Below, in pieces: positions 10,841 through 18,912 of a DNA stretch of 63,463 bases. The stretch comes from Thermococcus sp. (GTDB taxonomy: Archaea > Methanobacteriota_B > Thermococci > Thermococcales > Thermococcaceae): NCBI RefSeq assembly GCF_027011145.1, contig NZ_JALVAO010000042.1:1-63463 (forward strand). The letters run 5' to 3'. The notes beneath the pieces were generated by a model. The model saw only the letters and a list, made by a program, of their open reading frames with translations, was not told where the DNA came from and ran no database searches. Every line of letters begins with the position of its first letter. Within the stretch, counting starts at the first letter, position 1. Made by a program: the position numbers and the translations under genes.

Positions 10841-12234
10841 AGACCGTTATCCTTGCCGGCGGAAAGGGGACGAGGCTCTGGCCCCTGAGCAGGGAACTGA
10901 TGCCCAAGCAGTTCGTCCGATTCCTCGACGAGAAAAGCCTCTTCCAGAAGACTGTTGAGAGGGCCTTGATGTTCTCAAAGCCCGGCGAGATATTCATTGT
11001 GACCAACAGGAACTACAGGTTTAGGGTTCTTGACGATTTGAGGGAGCTGGGAGTTGAAATCCCCGAGGAAAATCTACTCCTTGAACCCGCTGGAAAGAAC
11101 ACTTTACCCGCAATCCTCTGGGCGACGCTCCGAATAGAGGAGGAATTCGGGGATTCCGTCGTTGCCGTTCTGCCCAGCGACCACTTAATTGAAGTCAATG
11201 AGGCTTACGAGAGGGCCTTTGAGAACGCCGAAAAGCTGGCTAAGAGCTATCTGGTGACCTTTGGAATAAAGCCGACCCGACCCCACACGGGCTATGGCTA
11301 CATAAAACCCGGGGAGAAGATAGCTGAGGACGGAACGGTCATTGGTTACACCGTTGCCGAGTTCAAGGAAAAACCGGACTTTGAAACGGCAAAGAGGTAC
11401 GTTGAAAGCGGTTACTACTGGAACAGCGGAATGTTCGCGTTTTCGAGTTCCCTCTTCATCGAGGAAGTTCAGAAGCACGCGCCTCAGGTGTGGGAAGCCT
11501 TTGAGGAGAGCGGTGACATCGAGGAGGTTTACAACCGCGTTCCCGAGATAAGCATAGACTACGGCGTCATGGAGAAGACCGACAAAGCGGCAGTGGTTCC
11601 ACTCAACACGAGGTGGAGCGACCTGGGGAGCTTCGATGCCATCTACGAAGTTCTCGAAAAGGACGCCGAAGGGAATGCCATCAGGATTCGCGGAAAGAAC
11701 GGCTACCACGTCGGTGTGAACTCAAGGAACAACCTCATAATGACGGAGAGACTTACCGCGACGGTTGGAGTTGAGGATCTGATAATCATAGACACCGGCG
11801 ATGCCCTTCTCGTTGCCAAAAAGGGAGAGAGCCAGAGAGTCAAGGAGGTTTACAAGGCACTCAAAGAACTCGGCGACGAGCGTGTCGTTGTCCACAGAAC
11901 GGCCTACAGGCCCTGGGGTAGCTACACTGTCCTTGAAGAGGGCGACCGTTACAAGATAAAGCGCCTGACGGTTCTGCCGGGCAAGAAACTGTCGCTCCAG
12001 ATGCACTACCACCGCTCGGAGCACTGGGTCGTTGTCAGGGGTACTGCGAAGGTAATCGTTGGGGACAAGGAGATACTCCTCAGGCCCGGTGAGAGCACTT
12101 TCATTCCGGCTGGAGTCAAGCACCGCCTCGAAAATCCTGGGAAAGTTGTGCTGGAAGTTATAGAGACCCAGATTGGTGAGTACCTCGGTGAGGACGACAT
12201 CGTAAGGTTCGACGACGAGTTCGGGAGGGTCTGA
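10837..12234 (+). CDS. manC: Bifunctional mannose-1-phosphate guanylyltransferase / mannose-6-phosphate isomerase
   Basis: Makes GDP-mannose for MpgS. The N-terminal nucleotidyltransferase (about 1-350) starts with the loop ILAGGKGTRLWPLSR and contains EKPDFETAK and YYWNSGMF. The C-terminal cupin (about 365-465) carries LQMHYHRSEHWVVVRGTAKV and PAGVKHRLENPG, the type II phosphomannose isomerase module. The 465-residue length is normal for the fused enzyme. It is coupled by overlap to mpgP and followed after one base by the phosphomannomutase gene. Confidence 0.96.
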   Translation: MKTVILAGGKGTRLWPLSRELMPKQFVRFLDEKSLFQKTVERALMFSKPGEIFIVTNRNYRFRVLDDLRELGVEIPEENLLLEPAGKNTLPAILWATLRIEEEFGDSVVAVLPSDHLIEVNEAYERAFENAEKLAKSYLVTFGIKPTRPHTGYGYIKPGEKIAEDGTVIGYTVAEFKEKPDFETAKRYVESGYYWNSGMFAFSSSLFIEEVQKHAPQVWEAFEESGDIEEVYNRVPEISIDYGVMEKTDKAAVVPLNTRWSDLGSFDAIYEVLEKDAEGNAIRIRGKNGYHVGVNSRNNLIMTERLTATVGVEDLIIIDTGDALLVAKKGESQRVKEVYKALKELGDERVVVHRTAYRPWGSYTVLEEGDRYKIKRLTVLPGKKLSLQMHYHRSEHWVVVRGTAKVIVGDKEILLRPGESTFIPAGVKHRLENPGKVVLEVIETQIGEYLGEDDIVRFDDEFGRV

Positions 12235-12235
12235 T

Positions 12236-13606
12236 ATGGGGAGGCTTTTCGGGACCTTTGGGGTCCGCGGCATAGCGAACGAGAAGATAACTCCTGAGTT
12301 CGCCCTGAAAATGGGAATGGCCTTCGGAACGATGCTCAAAAGGGAGGGAAGGGAAAAGCCCCTCGTCGTTGTCGGCAGGGATACGCGCGTCAGCGGTGAG
12401 ATGCTCAAAGATGCTTTAATCAGCGGTTTGCTTAGTGTGGGCTGTGACGTTATAGACGTTGGCATCGCCCCAACGCCCGCTATACAGTGGGCCACCGCTC
12501 ACTTCAACGCTGACGGTGGGGCGGTGATTACCGCCAGCCACAACCCGCCAGAATACAACGGCATAAAGCTCCTCGAGCCGAACGGCATGGGTCTCAAGAA
12601 GGAACGTGAAGCCGTCGTTGAGGAGGTCTTCTTCAACGAGGACTTCGACAGGGCTAAATGGGATGAGATAGGCGAGGTCCGCGAGGAGGACATCATAAAG
12701 CCCTACATCGAGGCGATAAAGGCCAGGGTGGACGTTGAGGCGATAAAGAAGAGAAGACCCTTCGTTGTAGTTGATACTTCCAACGGTGCTGGCTCACTAA
12801 CCCTCCCCTACCTCCTCAGGGAGCTCGGGTGTAAGGTCGTGAGCGTTAACGCCCATCCCGACGGTCACTTTCCAGCGAGAAATCCCGAGCCGAACGAGGA
12901 GAACCTGAAGGAGTTCAAGGAGATAGTGAAGGCCCTTGGAGCGGACTTTGGCGTTGCACAGGATGGGGATGCAGACAGGGCAGTATTCATAGACGAAAAC
13001 GGACGCTTCATACAGGGCGACAAGACATTCGCTTTGGTTGCCGATGCCGTGCTGAGGGAGAAGGGTGGCGGGCTCCTCGTAACGACGATAGCAACATCCA
13101 ACCTTCTCGACGATATAGCGAAGAGGAACAATGCCAAAGTCATGCGCACAAAGGTCGGCGATTTGATAGTTGCAAGAGCTTTGCTTGAGCACAACGGGAC
13201 AATCGGTGGTGAGGAGAACGGGGGAGTTATCTTCCCTGACTTCGTCCTAGGCAGGGACGGGGCAATGACGACGGCAAAAATAGTCGAAATCTTTGCGAAA
13301 TCCGGCAAAAAGTTCAGCGAGCTTATCGATGAACTGCCGAAGTACTATCAGTTCAAGACGAAGAGGAAAGTGGAAGGCGACAGGAAAGCGATAGTGGAGA
13401 AGGTCGCGGAGCTTGCCAGGGCAAGGGGATATACCATTGACACCACCGACGGGACGAAGATAATCTTTCCCGACGGCTGGGTTCTCGTGAGGGCCAGCGG
13501 GACGGAGCCAATAATCAGGGTCTTCAGCGAAGCCAAGAGCGAGGAGAAGGCAAGGGAATACCTCGAACTGGGACTTAAGCTGTTGGAAGAGGCCCTCAGG
13601 GGCTGA
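12236..13606 (+). CDS. manB: Phosphomannomutase/phosphoglucomutase family protein
   Basis: Interconverts mannose-6-phosphate and mannose-1-phosphate, supplying ManC; archaeal members often accept glucose or glucosamine phosphates as well. The phosphoserine loop TASHNPPEYNGIK is at about residues 99-111, the Mg-binding DGDADR at about 242-247, the sugar loop GGEENGG, and the phosphate-binding RASGTEPIIRV near the C-terminus. The 456-residue length is typical. It is the last gene of the mannosylglycerate operon. Its stop lies inside the end of the convergent cbiO gene. Confidence 0.94.
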   Translation: MGRLFGTFGVRGIANEKITPEFALKMGMAFGTMLKREGREKPLVVVGRDTRVSGEMLKDALISGLLSVGCDVIDVGIAPTPAIQWATAHFNADGGAVITASHNPPEYNGIKLLEPNGMGLKKEREAVVEEVFFNEDFDRAKWDEIGEVREEDIIKPYIEAIKARVDVEAIKKRRPFVVVDTSNGAGSLTLPYLLRELGCKVVSVNAHPDGHFPARNPEPNEENLKEFKEIVKALGADFGVAQDGDADRAVFIDENGRFIQGDKTFALVADAVLREKGGGLLVTTIATSNLLDDIAKRNNAKVMRTKVGDLIVARALLEHNGTIGGEENGGVIFPDFVLGRDGAMTTAKIVEIFAKSGKKFSELIDELPKYYQFKTKRKVEGDRKAIVEKVAELARARGYTIDTTDGTKIIFPDGWVLVRASGTEPIIRVFSEAKSEEKAREYLELGLKLLEEALRG

Positions 13607-14408
13607 GTCTTTTTTTCTTTAGTATCTCAACGGCCTCCTCAACGCTGAGCGGTGTTTCCTTCAGTCCCAGCATGTGGAAAAGTTTCACAATCTCCGGGAC
13701 GTCAAGGTTAGCACTCTCTATCAGTTCCGGTCTTGAGAAAAGCTCTCTTGGTGTTCCCTCAAAAAGGACTTCTTCTTTGAGCACGTAAACCCTGTCGGCC
13801 AGGCGAATCAGCCTGAGGTCGTGGGTTACCACCACTACTGTTCTTCCCTCGGCCTTCCACTTCCCAATCATGTCAAGGACGAAGTTCCTGTTTCTCAGGT
13901 CTAGGTCTCTGGTCGGCTCGTCGAGGAGCAGGACTTCGGGTTCCATGCTCGTCACGCATGCTATAGAGGCCTTCTTCTTCTCCCCTCCGCTGAGGCTGTA
14001 GGGGTGCCTCTCGGCAAGCCTTTCTATTCCGAGTTTTCTGAGCTCTTCCCGGGCCCGTTTCAGTCCTTCCTCCTTCCCCCACAGGTGGACTGGACCGAAG
14101 GCCACATCCTCCAGAACGGTCGCGCTGAAAAGCATGACGTCCGGGTTCTGGAACAGGAATCCAACCTTCCGCCGAAACTCCGGGTCTGTCATGGTTTCCT
14201 CCGTTATCGGCTTTCCCTCGAAGAGTATCTCACCCTCACTCGGTAATACAAGTGCGTCCATCAGCTTCAGCAGAGTCGTTTTTCCCGCGCCGTTGGGGCC
14301 AACTATCGCCACGGTTTCCCCCTTCTCTATCTCCATGTTGATGTTTCTCAGCGCCCATTCCCCGGTTGGGTATCGGTATGAGACGTTTCTAAGCTCGTAA
14401 ATCTTCAT
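13596..14408 (-). CDS. cbiO: Energy-coupling factor ATPase for nickel/cobalt uptake
   Basis: Cytoplasmic ATPase of an ECF-type metal importer. The 270-residue protein has Walker A (GPNGAGKTT, about 37-45), Q-loop FLFQNPD, signature LSGGEKKKASIA, Walker B VLLLDEP and the switch His in VVTHDLRL. It begins in an ATGA overlap with cbiQ and is the last gene of the four-gene operon. Its terminal codons overlap manB by 11 bases on the opposite strand. Confidence 0.94.
   Translation of the reverse strand: MKIYELRNVSYRYPTGEWALRNINMEIEKGETVAIVGPNGAGKTTLLKLMDALVLPSEGEILFEGKPITEETMTDPEFRRKVGFLFQNPDVMLFSATVLEDVAFGPVHLWGKEEGLKRAREELRKLGIERLAERHPYSLSGGEKKKASIACVTSMEPEVLLLDEPTRDLDLRNRNFVLDMIGKWKAEGRTVVVVTHDLRLIRLADRVYVLKEEVLFEGTPRELFSRPELIESANLDVPEIVKLFHMLGLKETPLSVEEAVEILKKKRLSP
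13610..13616 (+). terminator. Oligo-T terminator of the mannosylglycerate operon
   Basis: A run of seven T, then C and three more T, starts four bases after the manB stop. Archaeal RNA polymerase terminates at such runs. The run lies inside the 3' coding end of the convergent cbiO gene, where it encodes its Lys-rich tail. Confidence 0.55.
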
Positions 14409-15217
14409 AGTAACCCCCTCGTGAAGGCCAGCGTAAGAAGGACAACAAGCGCTGTTACGATTGAGAAGGCGTAGTCCACCTTTCCAAGCCGGAACTCCCT
14501 TATGGGCTGGACTTCGTTGGTATAGCCCCTCGAAAGCATGGCGTAGTAAATGTCTTCTCCAAGGGCGTTTGCCTTTATGAAAGTTGCACCTATGTGCTTT
14601 CCTGCCTCCTTCCAGCTCTCCACCATGCCGAGCTCCCCCGCGAGTCTTGCCCGCCGGGAGTGCATGGCATCAAGGAGGAGCTTCGCGAGAAGGAATACGT
14701 ACCTGTAGGTGAGGGTGGCTATCGTTATCACCATTCCGGGAACCCTGAACGAGGCCAGGGCCGAAACTATCTCGTTCCACCTGCTCGTCATTGTGAACAG
14801 TATTGCATAGGAAACGGCCGTTGCAACCCTCAGCGTGAACAGAACCGCCCAGCGGATTCCCTCCCATGTCGCGGTAAGGCCAAGAACTTTGAAAGCAGTA
14901 TCACCGGGAACCATAAAAATCGATGGGACGGCAATTATCCCGGTGAATACCGGAATGAAAATCCAGACCCTTTTTGTGAACTCAACCACAGGGAGCTTTG
15001 ACATGACTGCAAGAACGAGGGCCAGGAAGTAGAACGCAACCACAACCCTGATGTCCTGAAGGGAAACAACGGTTGCCACGAGGACCACAAGGGAGACCGT
15101 TTTAAGCCGTGGGTCGAGGCGTTGAAGGAGGCCGTTCTTCCGGGCGTGTCTCTCCGAAAACACGGCCTCCGTTGTGAACTCCAGAACTTCCCTTGCTGTA
15201 TCCTCCAGGAACCCCAT
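14405..15217 (-). CDS. cbiQ: ECF transporter transmembrane protein CbiQ
   Basis: Scaffold T-component joining the CbiM/N substrate module to the CbiO ATPase. It has about five hydrophobic helices and an Ala-Arg-Gly coupling region (SRRARLAGELG and MLSRGYTNE) characteristic of CbiQ/EcfT. I placed the start at 15217 (MGFLED), which follows GGTGAGG closely; a GTG or TTG 9-12 bases upstream is possible. Coupled to cbiO by overlap. Confidence 0.9.
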   Translation of the reverse strand: MGFLEDTAREVLEFTTEAVFSERHARKNGLLQRLDPRLKTVSLVVLVATVVSLQDIRVVVAFYFLALVLAVMSKLPVVEFTKRVWIFIPVFTGIIAVPSIFMVPGDTAFKVLGLTATWEGIRWAVLFTLRVATAVSYAILFTMTSRWNEIVSALASFRVPGMVITIATLTYRYVFLLAKLLLDAMHSRRARLAGELGMVESWKEAGKHIGATFIKANALGEDIYYAMLSRGYTNEVQPIREFRLGKVDYAFSIVTALVVLLTLAFTRGLL

Positions 15218-15241
15218 TGCCCTCACCAAAATTGAAAGAAA

Positions 15242-15577
15242 TCAGGAAGAAGTGCCCTTCCCGACCGTGAACTTTACCAGGGCATAGTAGAGGAGCATCA
15301 CAAGTGCAGTCCCGACCACTGCTGAGATGATGTATCCAATGGATGCGTGCAGTTTGTCTTCCCAGCCGGGGACGTTGTAATCCGGAAGAACCGCGTGGTT
15401 CCAGATGTCTGCCAGCTTTTCCATTCCCGGAAGCTTGTGGCCGACCATCTGCTCGACGGTGTTGACGTCCCATTCACCCCACGCGTCACTGTAGTTCCAG
15501 ACGAGGAGTATTCCTATGGGGGAGAGGATTATCATGACGCCGACAATGGCGAGCAACGTTTTTGTGACCCTGTCCAT
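15242..15577 (-). CDS. CbiN/PDGLE-type accessory membrane protein
   Basis: A 111-residue membrane protein with two hydrophobic helices (about 8-29 and 82-104) around an extracytoplasmic loop. The loop ends in VLPDYNVPGWEDK, which resembles the PDYxVPG motif of NikN/PDGLE-domain proteins more than classical CbiN. It sits between cbiM and cbiQ as expected for the small subunit that CbiM/NikM needs for metal loading. The resemblance slightly favours nickel over cobalt. GGGGGTGATTGA precedes the ATG. Confidence 0.8.
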   Translation of the reverse strand: MDRVTKTLLAIVGVMIILSPIGILLVWNYSDAWGEWDVNTVEQMVGHKLPGMEKLADIWNHAVLPDYNVPGWEDKLHASIGYIISAVVGTALVMLLYYALVKFTVGKGTSS

Positions 15578-15581
15578 TCAA

Positions 15582-16247
15582 TCACCCCCTCGTCTTGGTT
15601 ATTGTCCTCATGGCAAAAAGGTCGGGTCTGCTCTTCTTGACGTACCACACAACTGCCGCGGTGACGACAGCCGCCGCTGGACCAGCGGTAACGAGGTGCG
15701 CTATTGCCATCGCGGGAACGGAAACTCTCAGTGGATACGGGCAGTAGCCGGGCTGTAGATAGGGCTGAATTCCGAGTTCAATTCCCGCCATAATCGCCGC
15801 AGTCACTATTCCCACGTAGGCCCCTATTCCAGCGGATACAATCTCGTTGAGTTTCAGCCTCTGTGTAAGGAAGCGGTAGGTGTAGTAGCCGACGAAGGGC
15901 AGGACAACGCCCATGTTGAAGACGTTTGCGGCGTAGGTCGTTATCCCACCATCGCCAAAGAAGAGGGCCTGTATCAGGAGCACTATTGTCAGGGAGACCG
16001 TTGCCGCCCATGGGCTGATTAGTATCGCTATTATCGTCCCTCCAACGATGTGGGCTGTCGTTCCCCCGGGAACTGGCATGTTGTACATCATCACAAGGAA
16101 CGAAAAGGCCGTCAGAACTCCCAGGAGGGGCACCTGGCTTGGCTTCAGGTTCTTGAGCCACCTGAAGGCCTTGTACCATATCGGTATCATTATCAGGTAG
16201 AAAAACGCACAGGTGTACGGACCGAGGTAGCCGTCTGGAATGTGCAA
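15582..16247 (-). CDS. cbiM: Nickel/cobalt ECF transporter substrate-binding protein CbiM
   Basis: Membrane S-component that binds Ni2+ or Co2+. I set the start at the TTG at 16247 so that the mature protein begins (M)HIPDGYLG. In this family the N-terminal amine and His2 are metal ligands, so position 2 must be His. GAGGTGGT at 16252-16259 is correctly placed for the TTG. An ATG at 16265 would add six residues and lies upstream of this ribosome binding site. The body has about seven helices, and a conserved GGTTAHIVGGT segment supplies further ligands. First gene of cbiM-cbiN-cbiQ-cbiO. Confidence 0.9.
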   Translation of the reverse strand: MHIPDGYLGPYTCAFFYLIMIPIWYKAFRWLKNLKPSQVPLLGVLTAFSFLVMMYNMPVPGGTTAHIVGGTIIAILISPWAATVSLTIVLLIQALFFGDGGITTYAANVFNMGVVLPFVGYYTYRFLTQRLKLNEIVSAGIGAYVGIVTAAIMAGIELGIQPYLQPGYCPYPLRVSVPAMAIAHLVTAGPAAAVVTAAVVWYVKKSRPDLFAMRTITKTRG

Positions 16248-16287
16248 TTTCACCACCTCTTTCATCGGTTGGTGTTATCAGAACTAT

Positions 16288-16301
16288 GAATAGTGCTATT
16301 C
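16288..16301. promoter_or_regulatory. Inverted repeat in the cbiM promoter, candidate metal-regulator operator
   Basis: GAATAG-TG-CTATTC is a perfect 6+6 inverted repeat, with partial extension outward as TAT/ATA. On the reverse strand the TATA-like element (TTTTTATAG, about 16303-16311) is immediately upstream, so the repeat lies between TATA and the predicted transcription start. A protein bound here would block initiation. Confidence 0.45.
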
Positions 16302-16371
16302 TATAAAAAATTTTCTAAAAACAGTGTTACAAACCTTTGGTTCCCAACCAAGTCCCAAAGAAAAGGGGGAA

Positions 16372-17172
16372 TCAGAGGTAACCCCTGTCCTCTTCCTCCG
16401 GGGCCGGGGGCATCTGCTGTTCAAGCATTGCCCTCTGCATCTCCTGAACCTTCCGGAGTATCTCCTCGGTTTCCTTTGCGCGCTCCTCAAGTGCTCTCAT
16501 GTCGAGCTCAATTCCGAGTATCTTCGTAACGGCGGTTAAAACGGCCTTCGCGGCCTTTGCATCGACTATGTACCCGAGACTCTCGCCGAGCAGACTTATG
16601 CCGTACATCGAGCGGAGCTTGCCCATGCCGAGGAGCAGTCCGGCCGCTCCGACTATCGCCCCTCCCTCGTCTTCCCTCCAGATGACTTCAACGGAACAGT
16701 CCTTGAGCTTCTCCTTGTAGTAGTCCACTAGCTCCTCATGGGTTACGGCCGCTAAAACCCTCGGTTCGCCCTGCAATTCTGGAACCTGATAGCCACCCAT
16801 GGTTATTATCTCCCTGACGCCGAGCTCCTGGACGAGGTCGAGCATCTTACCAACCACCTCGTAGTGGCCGGGGCTGTCGGTCGGAGGAACCTGCTGGTCG
16901 CCGGTGATTATGATTAGGTCCCTTCCATCCTCGTCAGGGTTTATCCAGTAGTAGAACTCGTTCTTCATGAGCTCAACGATTGAGCCTTTCTTTATGATAA
17001 CCTGATGCATGAAGTGTGGCGAATAAAGCTCCGCGAACTTAACGGCGTTGAGTTCCTGAATGAGGTGCTCGGCGGCGAGCTTTCCAACCAGCCCAATTCC
17101 GGGGAGGCCCTCTATAAAGACTGGATCCCTCAGCTTGGGCCTCTCAAGGAGATAAATGGTTGTTTCCTTCAT
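16372..17172 (-). CDS. PAC2-family protein (proteasome assembly chaperone-like)
   Basis: A 266-residue soluble protein of the PAC2 family. Family features are FIEGLPGIGLVGKLAAEHLI near residue 18 and IITMGGYQVPE near residue 145. The C-terminal 35 residues form a charged coiled-coil-like helix ending in a Pro/Glu-rich tail. Archaeal homologues include PbaA, which binds proteasome-related chaperone assemblies. The ATG at 17172 overlaps the stop of nop10 (ATGA). The open frame continues 52 codons upstream, but those codons belong to nop10 in another frame. Confidence 0.87.
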   Translation of the reverse strand: MKETTIYLLERPKLRDPVFIEGLPGIGLVGKLAAEHLIQELNAVKFAELYSPHFMHQVIIKKGSIVELMKNEFYYWINPDEDGRDLIIITGDQQVPPTDSPGHYEVVGKMLDLVQELGVREIITMGGYQVPELQGEPRVLAAVTHEELVDYYKEKLKDCSVEVIWREDEGGAIVGAAGLLLGMGKLRSMYGISLLGESLGYIVDAKAAKAVLTAVTKILGIELDMRALEERAKETEEILRKVQEMQRAMLEQQMPPAPEEEDRGYL

Positions 17173-17348
17173 TTTCTCACCCCTATCCCAAGGACTTCCC
17201 TCTTCCACCTGCGCCTGTACTCGCCGTAGGGGTCCTCGGGTGAAAAGCGCGGTGGGTGGGCCACCTTGGTCTTCGTGCCACAGACCGGACAGGTCTCCTT
17301 GAGGGTGTACCTGCCACAGTTGGGGCACTTCCTTATACGGAACTTCAT
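17169..17348 (-). CDS. nop10: H/ACA ribonucleoprotein component Nop10
   Basis: A 59-residue protein translated from ATG at 17348. It begins MKFRIRKCPNCGRYTLK and has a zinc ribbon with CPNC and CPVC pairs, followed by AHPPRFSPEDPYGEYRRRWKR, a near-diagnostic Nop10 signature. It stabilises Cbf5 in the pseudouridylation guide RNP. The gene lies between aIF2-alpha (two bases upstream) and the PAC2 gene (ATGA overlap), the usual archaeal arrangement. Confidence 0.96.
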   Translation of the reverse strand: MKFRIRKCPNCGRYTLKETCPVCGTKTKVAHPPRFSPEDPYGEYRRRWKREVLGIGVRK

Positions 17349-17350
17349 CG

Positions 17351-18175
17351 TTACCTCCTCTTCTTAATCTTCTTTATGCGTTTCTCTTTTCTAATCAGCG
17401 TGGCCTCTCCGCCGGCTTCTTTAATTACCCTGAGAATCTCCTCGGCTATGCTTTCGAGGACTTCTTCGGCCTTGTAGTAGTCCGGGGCCGTTATGTCAAT
17501 TCTATACCTCGGTGCCCCTTGATATGTGAATTTTACCTCTATGTCCTTTTCCTTGTTTGCCCTGTCGCGGGCTCTTATGAGGGCCTCCTTTATTATTTCG
17601 ATACCATTCGGCTTTGGAACAGTTATCTCGAACTCGGCATCTATCGTCACCGTCGGAATCTCGACGTAGGCTTCTATGATTGGCTTGAGAGCTTCGAGCC
17701 ACTCGTCGGGAATGAGGCCCTTCAGAACCTCGATGCCGTTCTGGGCGGCGTCTTCAAAGGCGGCGTAAACCTCCCCGTACTCCTCCTCCAGAGGAACCCA
17801 GACCTCTCGCCAGGCAGTCTCAAAGTCCTTGCCAATCCTCTCCGCGGCCATTTTGAGGAGGTTCTCGGCCTTCTGGGCGCGCTTGTACTCCTGGAGCTTC
17901 GCCTTTCTCTGTTGCTGATTGACGCGCTTGAGGCTCAAGTCTATGTGCCCCTTCTCCGGGTCAACCCTGATTACCTTGACGACAACCTTTTGACCCTCTT
18001 TCACGTAGTCCCTGATGTTCTTGACCCACGTGGGAGCAACCTCGCTTATGTGCATGAAGCCCTCCTTTCCGGGATACTCGTCAAGGGTGAGGAACGCTCC
18101 ATAGGGGTGAATGTTCTTGACGGTAGCAACGACGAATTCACCTTCCTCGGGGAACTCCTTGGCCTTCCTCGGCAT
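17351..18175 (-). CDS. eif2a: Translation initiation factor aIF2 alpha subunit
   Basis: Alpha subunit of the heterotrimeric initiator-tRNA carrier aIF2. It has an N-terminal S1/OB domain (about 10-85, including GEFVVATVKNIHPYGAFL and GFMHISEVAPTWVKN), a helical middle domain and a C-terminal alpha/beta domain that contacts aIF2-gamma. The start at 18175 (MPRKAK) follows GAGGTGGTT, and the GTG nine bases earlier is part of that ribosome binding site. It is in the operon with L44e, S27e, Nop10 and PAC2. Confidence 0.96.
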   Translation of the reverse strand: MPRKAKEFPEEGEFVVATVKNIHPYGAFLTLDEYPGKEGFMHISEVAPTWVKNIRDYVKEGQKVVVKVIRVDPEKGHIDLSLKRVNQQQRKAKLQEYKRAQKAENLLKMAAERIGKDFETAWREVWVPLEEEYGEVYAAFEDAAQNGIEVLKGLIPDEWLEALKPIIEAYVEIPTVTIDAEFEITVPKPNGIEIIKEALIRARDRANKEKDIEVKFTYQGAPRYRIDITAPDYYKAEEVLESIAEEILRVIKEAGGEATLIRKEKRIKKIKKRR

Positions 18176-18259
18176 TTCAACCACCTCTAAATTTTTCTCT
18201 CCGAAAGGTTTACGAGAAGAGGTTTTTAAAAGTTTGGCGGGATGGAAAAAGGAAGGGAA

Positions 18260-18457
18260 TCACTCAAGAACCTCAAGGATTTTGGCCTTGACGATTCCCT
18301 TACCGCCGGTTGGTTCGACCAGAGTTGCACCGCAGACGAGACAGCGAACCGGAGTGGCCGGGTGGCTGAAGACTATCTGCTCGTTTCCGCAGTCTATGCA
18401 CTTAACGCGGAGGAACCTTGAGCGTGGCATTGGAATCAGGTTCTTCGGGAGCGCCAT
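18260..18457 (-). CDS. rps27e: 30S ribosomal protein S27e
   Basis: A 65-residue zinc-binding ribosomal protein. The two cysteine pairs CIDCG and CLVCG form a C4 zinc ribbon, and the [18 protein letters not shown] opening is typical. It follows L44e after two bases and precedes aIF2-alpha by 84 bases, a conserved archaeal linkage. Confidence 0.97.
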   Translation of the reverse strand: MALPKNLIPMPRSRFLRVKCIDCGNEQIVFSHPATPVRCLVCGATLVEPTGGKGIVKAKILEVLE

Positions 18458-18460
18458 GCG

Positions 18461-18745
18461 TCACACCTCCACCAGCTCAAACTTCTTAACGCGGAAGCCC
18501 TTTCCTCTGGTGTGGGCCTTACCGCAGACCGTACACCTAAACCTGAGGTCGAGCTTCTTGACAGGCTTCTCCCTTCCGGCTGGGTTCGGCCTCGGGAATC
18601 CGTGGTAACCCTTCATTATTCTGCGGAATCTCCTCTGGCCCTGGCTGAGCTCGCTCCTCGGCCTCTTCTTGACCTTCTCGACCTTGTGGATGGTGTGCTT
18701 TTTACAAAACGGACAGTATGTTCTTATCTGCTTCGGGTACTTCAT
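18461..18745 (-). CDS. rpl44e: 50S ribosomal protein L44e
   Basis: A 94-residue zinc-ribbon protein near the ribosomal E site. It opens [18 protein letters not shown] and has a second pair [10 protein letters not shown]. The ATG at 18745 is preceded by GGGGGTGAG. The open frame extends 19 codons upstream through the structured leader, but those residues are not part of L44e. First gene of its operon. Confidence 0.97.
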   Translation of the reverse strand: MKYPKQIRTYCPFCKKHTIHKVEKVKKRPRSELSQGQRRFRRIMKGYHGFPRPNPAGREKPVKKLDLRFRCTVCGKAHTRGKGFRVKKFELVEV

Positions 18746-18821
18746 CTCACTCACCCCCAGCGAAAAGCCCGGTGGGCTCCTTTCCGGATACCCCCGAGCC
18801 ATGAGCCGATGACAGCTCGGG
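18746..18821 (-). promoter_or_regulatory. Structured 5' leader of the L44e operon
   Basis: On the reverse strand TATA-like TTTTTAAATATC lies at about 18838-18849, predicting a leader of about 70 bases, long for this genus. It contains AGCCC-N3-GGGCT (18766-18778) just before the L44e ribosome binding site, and a 7-base inverted repeat CCCGAGC/GCTCGGG (18793-18821) at the predicted transcript start. This may be an autoregulatory ribosomal-protein leader; that is inference. Confidence 0.4.
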
Positions 18822-18912
18822 TTTCCCGTTTGTGGGGATATTTAAAAAGCTTTTTCCCATTTCCCGAAACTTTTAAATACTAAATGTTACTAAAAAGTCC
18901 CGGTGATGGGAA

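Noticed and set aside
16372-17328. A longer PAC2 protein with 52 extra N-terminal residues
   Set aside because: The extension is the nop10 gene read in another frame. The ATG at 17172 overlaps the nop10 stop, and PAC2 family members begin there.
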